Below, in pieces: positions 42,101 to 52,945 of a stretch of DNA of 64,000 bases. The DNA comes from Enterobacter sp. kpr-6 (GTDB lineage: Bacteria; Pseudomonadota; Gammaproteobacteria; Enterobacterales; Enterobacteriaceae). Location of the stretch: NCBI RefSeq assembly GCF_900116015.1, contig NZ_FOYH01000004.1:62001-126000 (forward strand), read 5' to 3'. Made by a program: the position numbers and the translations under genes. The notes beneath the pieces are model-generated. The model did no database searches. It was not told the DNA's origin and was given only the letters and a program-made list of their open reading frames with translations. Each line of letters starts with the position of its first letter. Position 1 is the stretch's first letter.

Positions 42101-42244
42101 CCCTCACCCCGGCCCTCTCCCTGAGGGAGAGGGGGAAAGGCGGGATCGCGCACAGTCTGTGCCCTCTCTCTGAGGGAGAGGGGGAAAGGCGGGATCGCGC
42201 ACAATCTGTCCCCTCTCCCTGTGGGAGAGGGCCAGGGTGAGGGG
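42101..42244. repeat. GC-rich palindromic intergenic repeat, copy 9 (tandem)
   Basis: Three hairpin units; the middle two share a duplicated spacer GGGGGAAAGGCGGGATCGCG. CCCTCACCCCGG start and AGGGCCAGGGTGAGGGG end. Between pepA and holC. Confidence 0.9.
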
Positions 42245-42254
42245 TAAACACGTC

Positions 42255-43769
<1,515 letters not shown>

Positions 43770-44031
43770 CTACGCTCCTGAATCTTAAAGACAACGGCCA
43801 TGGCTACGGATAGAATTGCAAGCTTTCGTAACTCATATCCGCTGTTGCGATGACTTCGTGTTAATCTTAACGTCATTACAGTTCGATACGTCAGAACGTA
43901 TTCTACCCTGTGTCGGCGCTAAGAATTTTAATCTTAGCGATGCTTTCAAAGACTCAAGAGAATAAATGACGTTTAAGCCATGAAACAAGCGAAAATCCTG
44001 CAAAAGACGAGTTTTTACGGGCGTATTTAAA

Positions 44032-45141
44032 GTGATAATCATAAGATATCTGGTTCGGGAGACGCTCAAAAGCCAACTGGCGATCCTCTTTATCCTGCTG
44101 CTGATTTTTTTCTGTCAGAAGCTGGTCAGGATCCTCGGCGCGGCGGTTGACGGTGAAATCCCAACAAATCTGGTGCTCTCATTATTGGGATTAGGTGTGC
44201 CTGAGATGGCGCAATTGATCCTGCCGCTCAGTCTGTTCCTCGGACTGCTGATGACGTTGGGTAAACTCTATACCGACAGCGAAATCACGGTGATGCACGC
44301 CTGTGGCCTCAGTAAAGCCGTACTGGTCAAAGCCGCGATGGTGCTGGCGTTACTGACCGGGATTGTTGCCGCGGTGAACGTCATGTGGGTCGGACCGTGG
44401 TCGGCGCGCCATCAGGACGAAGTGCTGGCGGAAGCGAAAGCCAACCCCGGCATGGCTGCGCTGGCGCAGGGTCAGTTCCAGCAGGCCACCGACGGCAATT
44501 CTGTGCTGTTCATTGAAAGCGTGGACGGCAGCCGCTTCAACGATGTTTTCCTCGCGCAAATCCGTCCTAAAGGCAATGCCCGCCCGTCCGTGGTGGTCGC
44601 GGATTCGGGCGAACTGGCGCAGCGCAAAGATGGTTCGCAGGTCGTGACGCTGACCAAAGGCACACGCTTCGAAGGCACCGCGCTGTTACGCGATTTCCGT
44701 ATCACCGACTTCCAGGATTATCAGGCGATTATCGGCCACCAGACGGTGGCGCTGGACCCGGATGACACCGAGCAGATGGACATGCGCACGCTGATTAACG
44801 CCGATCCTGCGCGTCACAAGCGGGCGACGGCCGAACTGCACTGGCGTTTAACGCTGGTATTCACCGTATTTATGATGGCGCTGATGGTGGTGCCGCTCTC
44901 CGTGGTTAACCCGCGTCAGGGCCGTGTGCTGTCGATGCTGCCCGCCATGCTGTTGTATCTGGTCTTTTTCCTGCTGCAAACCTCGCTTAAATCGAATGCG
45001 GCGAAAGGGAAAATTGATCCTCTTATCTGGATGTGGTCGGTCAACCTGCTCTATCTGGCGCTGGCGATTGGCCTGAACCTTTGGGACACGGTGCCGATGC
45101 GCCGTCTGCGCGCCCGTTTCACGCGTACAGGAGCGGTATAA
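44032..45141 (+). CDS. lptF: LptF, lipopolysaccharide export permease
   Basis: 369 residues. Six membrane segments around a periplasmic beta-jellyroll. Starts GTG at 44032, giving MIIIRYLVRETLKSQLAILF as in E. coli. Extracts LPS from the inner membrane with LptG and LptB2. The stop shares a base with lptG's ATG. Confidence 0.97.
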   Translation: MIIIRYLVRETLKSQLAILFILLLIFFCQKLVRILGAAVDGEIPTNLVLSLLGLGVPEMAQLILPLSLFLGLLMTLGKLYTDSEITVMHACGLSKAVLVKAAMVLALLTGIVAAVNVMWVGPWSARHQDEVLAEAKANPGMAALAQGQFQQATDGNSVLFIESVDGSRFNDVFLAQIRPKGNARPSVVVADSGELAQRKDGSQVVTLTKGTRFEGTALLRDFRITDFQDYQAIIGHQTVALDPDDTEQMDMRTLINADPARHKRATAELHWRLTLVFTVFMMALMVVPLSVVNPRQGRVLSMLPAMLLYLVFFLLQTSLKSNAAKGKIDPLIWMWSVNLLYLALAIGLNLWDTVPMRRLRARFTRTGAV

Positions 45142-46223
45142 TGCAGGCATTTGGCGTACTCGACCGCTATATCGGTAAAACCATTTTCAACACCATCATG
45201 ATGACGCTGTTCATGCTGGTGTCGCTTTCCGCCATCATCAAATTTGTCGATCAGTTAAAGCGTGCCGGGCAGGGCAGCTACGACGCGCTCGGGGCAGGCA
45301 TGTATACCGTGCTCAGCATCCCGAAAGACATCCAGATCTTCTTCCCGATGGCGGCCCTGCTGGGCGCGTTGCTGGGACTGGGGATGCTGGCGCAGCGCAG
45401 TGAGCTGGTGGTGATGCAGGCTTCCGGCTTCACCCGTATGCAGGTGGCGCTGTCGGTGATGAAAACCGCGATCCCGCTGGTGCTGTTGACCATGGCGATG
45501 GGGGAGTGGGTGGCTCCGCAGGGTGAGCAGATGGCGCGTAACTATCGCGCACAACAGCTTTACGGCGGTTCGCTGCTCTCAACTCAGCAGGGGCTGTGGG
45601 CAAAAGACGGTAACAACTTTGTTTACATCGAACGCGTTACCGGCGACGCCTCTCTCGGCGGCGTGAGTATCTATGCGTTTAACGACCAGCGCCGCTTGCA
45701 GTCGGTGCGTTATGCGGCATCGGCGACCTTCGACAACGCGGCGAAAGTCTGGCGTTTGTCGCAGGTGGATGAGTCGAATCTGCGCGATCCGAAACAGATC
45801 ACCGGTTCGCAGACCGTAAGCAGCACCTGGAAGACCAACCTCACGCCGGACAAACTGGGCGTGGTGGCGCTGGACCCGGATGCGCTCTCCATTTCTGGTC
45901 TGCATGATTACGTGAAGTACCTGAAGTCCAGCGGCCAGGACGCCGGGCGTTATCAGCTGAATATGTGGAGCAAAATCTTCCAGCCGCTGTCTGTCGCGGT
46001 GATGATGCTGATGGCGCTGTCGTTTATCTTCGGCCCGCTGCGTAGCGTCCCGATGGGCGTGCGCGTGGTGACAGGTATCAGCTTCGGCTTTGTGTTCTAC
46101 GTGCTGGATCAGATCTTCGGCCCGCTGACCCTGGTGTACGGCATCCCGCCGATTATCGGCGCACTGCTGCCGAGCGCCTCGTTCTTTGCCATCAGCCTGT
46201 GGCTGATGATGCGCCGCTCGTAA
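45141..46223 (+). CDS. lptG: LptG, lipopolysaccharide export permease
   Basis: 360 residues with the same topology as LptF. MQAFGVLDRYIGKTIFNTIM at the start, PKDIQIFFPMAALLGALLGLG coupling region. ATG 45141 overlaps lptF by one base; the open frame upstream is lptF in another frame. Confidence 0.97.
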   Translation: MQAFGVLDRYIGKTIFNTIMMTLFMLVSLSAIIKFVDQLKRAGQGSYDALGAGMYTVLSIPKDIQIFFPMAALLGALLGLGMLAQRSELVVMQASGFTRMQVALSVMKTAIPLVLLTMAMGEWVAPQGEQMARNYRAQQLYGGSLLSTQQGLWAKDGNNFVYIERVTGDASLGGVSIYAFNDQRRLQSVRYAASATFDNAAKVWRLSQVDESNLRDPKQITGSQTVSSTWKTNLTPDKLGVVALDPDALSISGLHDYVKYLKSSGQDAGRYQLNMWSKIFQPLSVAVMMLMALSFIFGPLRSVPMGVRVVTGISFGFVFYVLDQIFGPLTLVYGIPPIIGALLPSASFFAISLWLMMRRS

Positions 46224-46230
46224 CGCTTTT

Positions 46231-46406
46231 CCCCTCACCCCGGCCCTCTCCCAATGGGAGAGGGAGAAATCATCCCCCCTTACACAATGAAAGAGGGGAA
46301 GGCCAGTCCGCACTCGATCTGTTCCCGCACCCAATGGGAGAGGGGGAAAGGCCAGCCCGCACTCGATCTGTTCCCTCTCCCCTGGGGAGAGGGTTAGGGT
46401 GAGGGG
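46231..46406. repeat. GC-rich palindromic intergenic repeat, copy 10 (long)
   Basis: CCCCTCACCCCGG start, GGGTTAGGGTGAGGGG end; about 175 bases with two degenerate inner units and spacer AAGGCCAGYCCGCACTCGAT repeated. Between lptG and the kinase gene. Confidence 0.9.
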
Positions 46407-46493
46407 ACAGGCACTTCCGCTATATCCTGTACTTTGTGATTTTCTCTGCTACGCCTATGCTTTGCTTACGGTTAATCACATTATCAGGTAGTT

Positions 46494-48137
46494 ATGTCCA
46501 GATTTTTCTTTAATGACCGCAAGCAACTGGTCAACGACGCGATTGAGGGCCTTGTCATTTCTGCCCCGCACGCGAACCTTGTCCGCCTTGATATCGATCC
46601 CGCCATCCGCGTGGTAGCACGCAGCGACTGGAGCAAAAGCCGCGTGGCGGTGATCTCCGGCGGCGGCTCCGGTCATGAACCCGCTCATGCGGGATTCGTC
46701 GGCAAAGGTATGCTCACCGCTGCCGTGTGCGGCGATGTCTTTGCCTCCCCGAGCGTCGATGCGGTGCTCAACGCTATCGTCGCGGTCACCGGCGATCGCG
46801 GCTGCCTCTTAATCGTTAAAAACTACACCGGCGACCGCCTGAACTTCGGCCTCGCCGCCGAGAAAGCCAAGCGCTACGGCCTGAAGGTCGAAATGGTCAT
46901 CGTCGCCGACGACATCGCTCTGCCGGATAACAAACAGCCGCGCGGCATCGCGGGCACGGCACTGGTGCACAAAATCGCAGGCTTTGCCGCCGAGCAGGGA
47001 AAATCCCTCAGCGAAGTCCGCGACATTGCACAAAAAGCCTGTGATAACGTCTTCAGCCTTGGCCTGGCCATGGAAACCTGCAACCTGCCGGGCGAAAGCG
47101 AAGATGACGAGAACCGCATCTCGCGCGGCAAAGTCGAACTGGGCCTTGGCATTCACGGTGAACCGGGAGCCAGCATCGTTGATACGCACAACAGCAAAAC
47201 CCTGATCGACACGCTGATTAAGCCGCTTAAAGCGCAGGCGGGTGACGGTCGCGTGGCGGTGCTGATCAACAACCTCGGCGGCGTGTCGGCGCTGGAGATG
47301 GCGCTGCTCACCAAAGAACTGGCGCACTCGGCCTTAAAAGATCAGATCGCGTATCTGATTGGCCCGGCCCCGCTGGTTAGCTCGCTGGATATGAAAGGTT
47401 TCTCCCTCTCGTTGCTGCGGCTGGATGATGAGTTCGAACGCGCCCTGTGCGCCGATGTGGAAACCGTTGGCTGGCAAAAACCGGTGGCCTTCGCGCCGAT
47501 GCGCACCCTCAGCCACAGCGTGCTGCGCGACGGCGTGGAAACTCAGCCTTCCGCTAACCCGCAGATTGGCGCTCGGGTGAAAGCCGCCACCGCAACGCTT
47601 ATCGGCCTTGAGAACCGTCTCAACGCGCTGGATGCCAAAGTGGGCGACGGCGATACCGGTTCGACCTTCGCAGAAGGCGCGCGCGACATCGCCCAGCTGC
47701 TTGACGCCAACAAACTGCCGCTCGACAACACCGCGCAACTGCTGCAACTGGTCGGTGAACGACTGGCGACAGTGATGGGCGGATCGAGCGGGGTGCTGAT
47801 GTCGATTTTCTTCACTGCCGCCGGACAAGCGATTCATGACGGTCAGTCGCTGCCCGAGGCGCTGCTGAAAGGCTTAAAACAGATGAAACACTACGGTGGC
47901 GCGGATCTGGGCGACCGCACGCTGATTGACGCGCTGCAACCGGCGCTGGAAGCGCTGCGCGAGGGCGATCTCAACGCAGCGGTAGCCGCCGCCAAAAAAG
48001 GGGCAGAGAGCACGGCGTCAATGCAAAAAGCTGGCGCGGGGCGCTCGTCTTATGTGAACCGTGAGAACCTGGAAGGCGTGACCGATCCGGGCGCGGTGGC
48101 CGTTGCGGAAGTCTTTGCGGCGTTAGCAGAGAAGTGA
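46494..48137 (+). CDS. dhaK: ATP-dependent dihydroxyacetone kinase, single chain
   Basis: 547 residues joining a DhaK domain (residues 1 to about 330) to a DhaL domain (about 355 to the end). The DhaK part has GGGSGHEPAHAGFVG and the substrate-binding His in GIHGEPGAS (about residue 220). The DhaL part has GDGDTGSTFAEGA (about 383) and GGSSGVLMS. This Citrobacter-type enzyme uses ATP, unlike the PTS-linked K-12 enzyme. Alone, between lptFG and ahr. Confidence 0.93.
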   Translation: MSRFFFNDRKQLVNDAIEGLVISAPHANLVRLDIDPAIRVVARSDWSKSRVAVISGGGSGHEPAHAGFVGKGMLTAAVCGDVFASPSVDAVLNAIVAVTGDRGCLLIVKNYTGDRLNFGLAAEKAKRYGLKVEMVIVADDIALPDNKQPRGIAGTALVHKIAGFAAEQGKSLSEVRDIAQKACDNVFSLGLAMETCNLPGESEDDENRISRGKVELGLGIHGEPGASIVDTHNSKTLIDTLIKPLKAQAGDGRVAVLINNLGGVSALEMALLTKELAHSALKDQIAYLIGPAPLVSSLDMKGFSLSLLRLDDEFERALCADVETVGWQKPVAFAPMRTLSHSVLRDGVETQPSANPQIGARVKAATATLIGLENRLNALDAKVGDGDTGSTFAEGARDIAQLLDANKLPLDNTAQLLQLVGERLATVMGGSSGVLMSIFFTAAGQAIHDGQSLPEALLKGLKQMKHYGGADLGDRTLIDALQPALEALREGDLNAAVAAAKKGAESTASMQKAGAGRSSYVNRENLEGVTDPGAVAVAEVFAALAEK

Positions 48138-48144
48138 CGGATAA

Positions 48145-48170
48145 CCCGGCAGGCCTGACCTGCCGGGCTT
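48145..48170. terminator. Terminator, dhaK/ahr
   Basis: CCCGGCAGG-CCTGA-CCTGCCGGG followed by CTTTAAA; sits between convergent genes. Confidence 0.75.
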
Positions 48171-48174
48171 TAAA

Positions 48175-49194
48175 TCAAAAATCGGCTTTTAACACCACGC
48201 GGTAACGGGCTTTGCCCTCGCGCACGTGTTGCAGAGCATCGTTGATTTTCGACATCGGGAACAGCTCAGTCGTCGGCGCGACCTGCGCCCGTCCGGCAAA
48301 CTTCATCAGTTTACGCAGCTCAAACGGCGTGCCCGTCGCAGAACCGGAGATGCTGCGATCGCCGCCAATCAGCGTAAAAGCCGGTACCGGCAACGGTTTC
48401 AGCACCGCGCCAACGGTGTGGAAATTCCCGCCGTAGGCCAGCGCTTCGAAATACGGCTGCCAGTCGAGATCGACATTCACGGTATTAATAATCAAATCGA
48501 ACTGTCCGGCCAGCGCTTTTAAGGCTTCCGGATCGCGGCTGTTCACCACTTTATCGGCACCAAAGCCACGTACTTCGGCCTCTTTCGACGGATTCGAACT
48601 GAACGCCGTCACTTCACAACCCATGGCGTGCAGCAGCTTGATCGCGATGTGCCCCAGCCCGCCAATCCCGATCACCCCGACGCGGCTGGTGGCGGTGACA
48701 TGATGCATCAGCAGGGGTTTGAACACCGTGATACCGCCGCACAGCAGCGGCCCGGCGGATTCGATATCAATACTGTCCGGCAGCGGAATAACCCATTGCC
48801 AGTCGGCACGCAGCTTATCGGCAAAGCCACCGCGGTTTAAAATGGTTGGCACCGCGCCTTCCAGACAGTTGATCTGGTTGCCGCTGATACAGGCATCGCA
48901 ATGCCCACAGCTACGCGCTGTCCAGCCGATACCCACGCGCTGACCGACTTTCAGGCCCTTGTCCTGTGCCGCGCTGCCGAGCGCGACCACGCGACCAATC
49001 ACCTCATGCCCGGCGACCAGCGGATATTGCGACATGCCCCATTCGTTATCGATCATCGACAGATCCGAATGGCAGATCCCGCAGTAATCGACCTGCACCT
49101 CTACATCCCCCGCCAGCAGCTCCCCGGCGTCGTACTCGTACACTTCCAGATCGGCCCCGGCCTGCGGCGCGGCGTAGCTTTTTATGATTGTCAT
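48175..49194 (-). CDS. ahr: Ahr (YjgB), NADPH-dependent aldehyde reductase
   Basis: 339 residues, zinc alcohol dehydrogenase family. Catalytic zinc ligands in YCGICHSDL and AGHEVIG; structural zinc in [15 protein letters not shown]; nucleotide fold [16 protein letters not shown] 49194 gives [13 protein letters not shown] as in E. coli. Next to leuX in both genomes. Confidence 0.95.
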   Translation of the reverse strand: MTIIKSYAAPQAGADLEVYEYDAGELLAGDVEVQVDYCGICHSDLSMIDNEWGMSQYPLVAGHEVIGRVVALGSAAQDKGLKVGQRVGIGWTARSCGHCDACISGNQINCLEGAVPTILNRGGFADKLRADWQWVIPLPDSIDIESAGPLLCGGITVFKPLLMHHVTATSRVGVIGIGGLGHIAIKLLHAMGCEVTAFSSNPSKEAEVRGFGADKVVNSRDPEALKALAGQFDLIINTVNVDLDWQPYFEALAYGGNFHTVGAVLKPLPVPAFTLIGGDRSISGSATGTPFELRKLMKFAGRAQVAPTTELFPMSKINDALQHVREGKARYRVVLKADF

Positions 49195-49310
49195 GGCGTT
49201 TTCCTGGTTTGATGGAGTTACGGAAGAAGTGTAGAGCATTCCACGGCGACGGACTTGGCAATAGGGGGGATGGTTTTTTTCAGTCTTACCACGAGAGAGG
49301 CGCGGTTTTC

Positions 49311-49346
49311 TCCCTCTCCCTGGGGAGAGGGCTGGGGTGAGGGAGG
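49311..49346. repeat. GC-rich palindromic intergenic repeat, copy 11 (single unit)
   Basis: TCCCTCTCCCTGGGGAGAGG and GGCTGGGGTGAGGG: a half element with one hairpin and one outer arm. Confidence 0.75.
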
Positions 49347-49352
49347 AGGGGG

Positions 49353-49931
49353 TTACATGTTCAACAGAACCGCATTCAGCCAGCGCTCATCCCGCTCCGG
49401 CCTGACATCCAGTGTTGTCCACAGCGACGCCACGCTTATGCCTGGCAGCGCGGCGATCAAGGCCTGCAACCCCGCTTCATTCATATCGGTAAACTGCCGT
49501 CCGTCTTTTTCACGCTCGCTGTCACCGTATTTGAACGAGACATACCAGACGCCGCCAGGTTTTAGTGCCACGGCGAGCCGCTGCATCACGCCGGGCAATT
49601 CCCCGAGAGTGACGTGCAGCAGCGAGGCACAGCACCAGATCCCATCGTAAATCTGCACGGCATTGACGTCATTGAAGGTCATCTGTTGCACGTCGATCCC
49701 CGCATGTGCTGAAGCCAGCTTAACCAGTTCCGCCGACGCATCGAACGCCTCAACCTGATAGCCCATTGCAACAAAAGCCTTGCTGTCGCGACCCGAGCCG
49801 CAGCCTGCATCCAGCACCCGCGCGCCCGGCTTGAGACGGGCAGTAAAAGGAGCGTACAGCGCGGCCATATCCACTCCCACCGTGCCATCGAAAAACGCCT
49901 GTGCGTGCTGGCGATAGTAATTCAGCGACAT
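49353..49931 (-). CDS. Small SAM-dependent methyltransferase
   Basis: 192 residues, class I fold. SAM-binding [20 protein letters not shown] starts near residue 40, acidic DAS near 62, and FNDV near 84. No N/D-P-P-Y/F motif, so it is not an obvious DNA amino-methyltransferase; it looks more like TehB-type or small-molecule enzymes. ATG overlaps the HNH gene's stop by one base, so the two are coupled. Confidence 0.8.
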   Translation of the reverse strand: MSLNYYRQHAQAFFDGTVGVDMAALYAPFTARLKPGARVLDAGCGSGRDSKAFVAMGYQVEAFDASAELVKLASAHAGIDVQQMTFNDVNAVQIYDGIWCCASLLHVTLGELPGVMQRLAVALKPGGVWYVSFKYGDSEREKDGRQFTDMNEAGLQALIAALPGISVASLWTTLDVRPERDERWLNAVLLNM

Positions 49932-50953
49932 TATAAAATGACCTCTTCCCGGGCGACGGGCTGCCATTGATGAAAACGGCAGCGCAGCGCGGCATTCCAC
50001 TGATCGTTTAAAAAGCTGCGGCGCTTCTGCTCATGACGCCCGGTCTGATTAAGGATCGCCTCATGTAGCGGCAGTTTGCTGTTAATAAAATATTCGTTGC
50101 GGGCGTGCAGGCGTTTGAGTAAATCCAGCGCCGGAACGCGTGCGGATTTGCCATTTTCTCCCCGATTACACGACTTGCAAGCCAGTACCAGATTCCACAC
50201 GCCGTTGAGATTCACGCCCGGCAGACCTGTTTGCGCAGCCAGCGGGATAAAGTGATCGACGTCGGCGAGTAAATCATGTCCCGGCTCCAGACTCACGGGC
50301 GCGTGACAGTAAAAACAGTGACCTTTCTGGTAACCATTCAGACTATTGCGACAACTGGTGAGCGTAATGCGGGCGTTCTGACGCAGCGTAAACAGCGTTT
50401 CGCCGCTGATATCGTAATGTATATCCAGCAACGGCGGCGGGAGGTCCAGCGCCCAGGCTTTTTCAACAAGGCACCAGCGCGCATCCGTTTCATGGATCAG
50501 ATTACGAAACTGCGGGCCCAGCGTGAGACGATAAAAATCATCCGTCAGGCGAATGCCTTTGCGCTCACGACGTTCATTGATAAAAAACTGCGTCTCCAGC
50601 GGGCCGCCATTCACGTTATGGAACGCATCCAGCACCACCGAGAAGCCGTGGCGCACCGTGGTATCAATGAGCTGTTCGTGGGGGATTTCACCCTGGTTAA
50701 ATTGCAGGCAGGCGGTAAGAAACTTACCGGGTTTTTTATCATTAAGGATCTGACGAGGCGCGTTTTTCAGATGCTCACAAATATGTCGGGCGAAAGGCAC
50801 GGCCAGATCGTTGAGCGTAACCAGCGAATCCTCACGCGGTACGTCATACAGCGCATGCGCCAGCGCGAATTTGTAGGTCGCAAAGTTGTTGCCAAAGAGG
50901 ATCACGCCGCGCCAGTAATTTTCCAGCGACGGATCGATTTGATAAAAGCGCAT
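49931..50953 (-). CDS. HNH endonuclease-domain protein
   Basis: 340 residues. A carboxy-terminal HNH zinc-finger nuclease: CFYCHAPV (about 212), DVDHFIPLA (about 232), NLVLACKSCNRGENGK (about 255). The amino-terminal 200 residues are unfamiliar. Translationally coupled to the methyltransferase downstream. Lies just outside the leuX island, a spot rich in defence genes. Confidence 0.8.
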   Translation of the reverse strand: MRFYQIDPSLENYWRGVILFGNNFATYKFALAHALYDVPREDSLVTLNDLAVPFARHICEHLKNAPRQILNDKKPGKFLTACLQFNQGEIPHEQLIDTTVRHGFSVVLDAFHNVNGGPLETQFFINERRERKGIRLTDDFYRLTLGPQFRNLIHETDARWCLVEKAWALDLPPPLLDIHYDISGETLFTLRQNARITLTSCRNSLNGYQKGHCFYCHAPVSLEPGHDLLADVDHFIPLAAQTGLPGVNLNGVWNLVLACKSCNRGENGKSARVPALDLLKRLHARNEYFINSKLPLHEAILNQTGRHEQKRRSFLNDQWNAALRCRFHQWQPVAREEVIL

Positions 50954-51134
50954 GATTGCATCCCGATATCAGTAGCGGTGTAGGGTAACCCCATCCATTA
51001 CTGAGATCAGATAACAAACGCTGGAAAATGTAAACCGCAGGGCTCGCATTACAGGATTCTGGAAGGTGGCTTCCAGAAGTGGAGGGAAGAAGCTGATTTT
51101 TTCAACACTTAGCAGGCGGGGAACACCTGGACGC

Positions 51135-51162
51135 TTGCATGGTGGCGCACGACAGGTATAAT
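51135..51162 (+). promoter_or_regulatory. leuX promoter
   Basis: TTGCAT (51135-51140), 16-base spacer, TATAAT (51157-51162), placed about 28 bases before the tRNA. Confidence 0.75.
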
Positions 51163-51190
51163 CCACAACGTTTTCCGCATACCTTTCCGT

Positions 51191-51275
51191 GCCGGAGTGG
51201 CGAAATCGGTAGACGCAGTTGATTCAAAATCAACCGTAGAAATACGTGCCGGTTCGAGTCCGGCCTTCGGCACCA
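51191..51275 (+). tRNA. leuX: tRNA-Leu (CAA)
   Basis: 85-base gene with long variable arm, encoded CCA end (ACCA), T-loop GGTTCGAGTCC, and anticodon CAA at 51225-51227 reading UUG. Nearly identical to E. coli leuX, a major integration site. The island begins at its 3' end. Confidence 0.98.
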
Positions 51276-51288
51276 TCGGAACATCAAT

Positions 51289-51312
51289 AGACGTCAACGG
51301 ACGTCTTTTTTT
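51289..51312 (+). terminator. leuX terminator
   Basis: AGACGT-CAACGG-ACGTCT followed by seven T. Confidence 0.85.
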
Positions 51313-51397
51313 GTGCCTGAAATCCAGTATCCGCAAGGCTTTGCCCCGCTTTTTAGTCAACCGACGTCAATCTAAGTTACCCCACATCAACATGCTT

Positions 51398-51449
51398 GTG
51401 AGTATAGAACCGAGTATATATGTTGGTTCGATAATGCTTATATACTCAC
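51398..51449. promoter_or_regulatory. Nested inverted repeats before the integrase
   Basis: Outer arms GTGAGTATA (51398-51406) and TATACTCAC (51441-51449); inner arms GAACC (51407-51411) and GGTTC (51425-51429). Ends 26 bases before int, suited to an autorepressor or to integrase arm binding. Confidence 0.6.
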
Positions 51450-51474
51450 GGCAGCATATGGAAGGAATACCATC

Positions 51475-52734
51475 ATGGCCCTGACTGATACCAAGGTGCG
51501 TTCGGCAAAATCTGAAGCAAAGGAATACTCGCTAGTCGATGGCGATGGCATGTTTTTGTTGATACATCCTAACGGCTCCAAATATTGGCGCTTCCGTTTC
51601 CGCTTTGGCGGCAAGCAGCACCTCATGGCTTTTGGGGTTTACCCTGAAACGTCACTGGCTGATGCACGTCAAAAGAGGGAAGAGGCCAGGAGGCTTGTTG
51701 CTGCCGGTGTCGATCCTCGTGAGCATAAGCGTGCAGTGAAAGAAGAACAGGCTAAAGAGGCCATCACTTTTGAATCTGTTGCCAGAGATTGGCACGCCAG
51801 CAATCAAAAGTGGTCTGAGTCACATAGCGGCCGTGTTCTTAAAAGCCTGGAAGATAATCTATTCGATGCGATTGGTAAGCGGAATATCGCTGAGTTAAAA
51901 ACCAGAGATTTACTTATCCCCATAAAGACCGTAGAGATGTCTGGACGTCTTGAGGTGGCGGCGCGTCTACAGCAACGAACAACTGCAATTATGCGATTTG
52001 CCGTGCAAAGCGGTTTAATTGATTACAACCCCGCACAAGAGATCGCTGGAGCAGTTGCCACAGCTAAACGACAGCATCGTGCTGCGCTAGAACTTAATCG
52101 CATTCCGGAGTTACTTCATCGCATTGATACCTACACTGGCAGGCCATTAACACGCTTAGCAGTGGAGCTGACGTTGTTGGTCTTTATTCGATCTAGTGAA
52201 CTACGTTTTGCTCGCTGGTCAGAAGTCGATTTTGAAACTGCAATGTGGACGATTCCGGGAGAGCGCGAGCCATTGGAAGGTGTGAAGCATTCACATCGAG
52301 GATCGAAAATGCGGACCCCTCATCTTGTTCCTTTATCCCGTCAGGCTCTGACCATTCTGGAAAAGATCAAAAGCATGAGTGGAAACCGAGAGCTGATTTT
52401 CGTTGGTGATCACGATCCTCGTAAGCCAATGAGTGAGAATACAGTGAATAAAGCTCTGCGGGTGATGGGCTATGATACGAAGGTTGAGGTTTGCGGGCAT
52501 GGTTTCAGGACTATGGCATGTAGTTCATTAATTGAGTCGGGATTGTGGTCGAAGGATGCGGTAGAGCGGCAGATGAGTCACCAGGAACGTAACTCTGTGC
52601 GTGCGGCTTATATTCATAAGGCCGAGCACTTAGGGGAGCGTAGGCTGATGGTGCAGTGGTGGGCGGATTATCTGGATGCGAACCGGGAGAAGGGGATTAG
52701 TCCGTTTGATTTTGCTAAGTTGAGTACGGGTTGA
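51475..52734 (+). CDS. int: P4-type tyrosine integrase
   Basis: 419 residues. Amino-terminal DUF4102 arm-binding region (MALTDTKVRSAKSEAKEYSL), core-binding middle, and a catalytic domain with Arg in FIRSSELRFARW, HGFRTMA near 343, and the Tyr nucleophile in AAYIHKAEHL near 380. Transcribed away from leuX, as for other leuX islands. Intact. Confidence 0.95.
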   Translation: MALTDTKVRSAKSEAKEYSLVDGDGMFLLIHPNGSKYWRFRFRFGGKQHLMAFGVYPETSLADARQKREEARRLVAAGVDPREHKRAVKEEQAKEAITFESVARDWHASNQKWSESHSGRVLKSLEDNLFDAIGKRNIAELKTRDLLIPIKTVEMSGRLEVAARLQQRTTAIMRFAVQSGLIDYNPAQEIAGAVATAKRQHRAALELNRIPELLHRIDTYTGRPLTRLAVELTLLVFIRSSELRFARWSEVDFETAMWTIPGEREPLEGVKHSHRGSKMRTPHLVPLSRQALTILEKIKSMSGNRELIFVGDHDPRKPMSENTVNKALRVMGYDTKVEVCGHGFRTMACSSLIESGLWSKDAVERQMSHQERNSVRAAYIHKAEHLGERRLMVQWWADYLDANREKGISPFDFAKLSTG

Positions 52735-52750
52735 TCGAAAGGGATTCTGG

Positions 52751-52780
52751 AAGGCATGCATTGGGCATGCCTTATTTTTT
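52751..52780 (+). terminator. int terminator
   Basis: AAGGCATGC-ATTGG-GCATGCCTT then a seven-T run. Confidence 0.85.
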
Positions 52781-52905
52781 TGCTAATTTTGATATTTGCA
52801 GGCGCATAACTCAGCCCAGACAATTCTATTAATTGCTCGAGTAATCCGCGAAGGCTAAGATACTTTCATCTTTGTTTTATAACCGATTGACGTAACTGCT
52901 AAGGT

Positions 52906-52918
52906 CCCCCCCCCCCCC
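52906..52918 (+). repeat. Poly-C tract (13 C) before hsdR
   Basis: A run of 13 C ending 27 bases before the hsdR ATG. A possible -35 element TTGACG lies at 52887-52892, with the tract downstream of it. Long homopolymers are prone to slipped-strand length change. Confidence 0.9.
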
Positions 52919-52945
52919 AGTGACTGAGTAGGACATGGAACGCAC

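Noticed and set aside
42101-42244. CRISPR-like look of the repeated CCCTCTCCC units
   Set aside because: Units are palindromic, unevenly spaced, share spacer text and occur singly at many sites; no cas genes.
51276-51400. A second leuX 3'-end copy (attR) within the window
   Set aside because: I searched by eye for the GGTTCGAGTCCGGCC end elsewhere in 51-64 kb and found none; the right end is probably outside.
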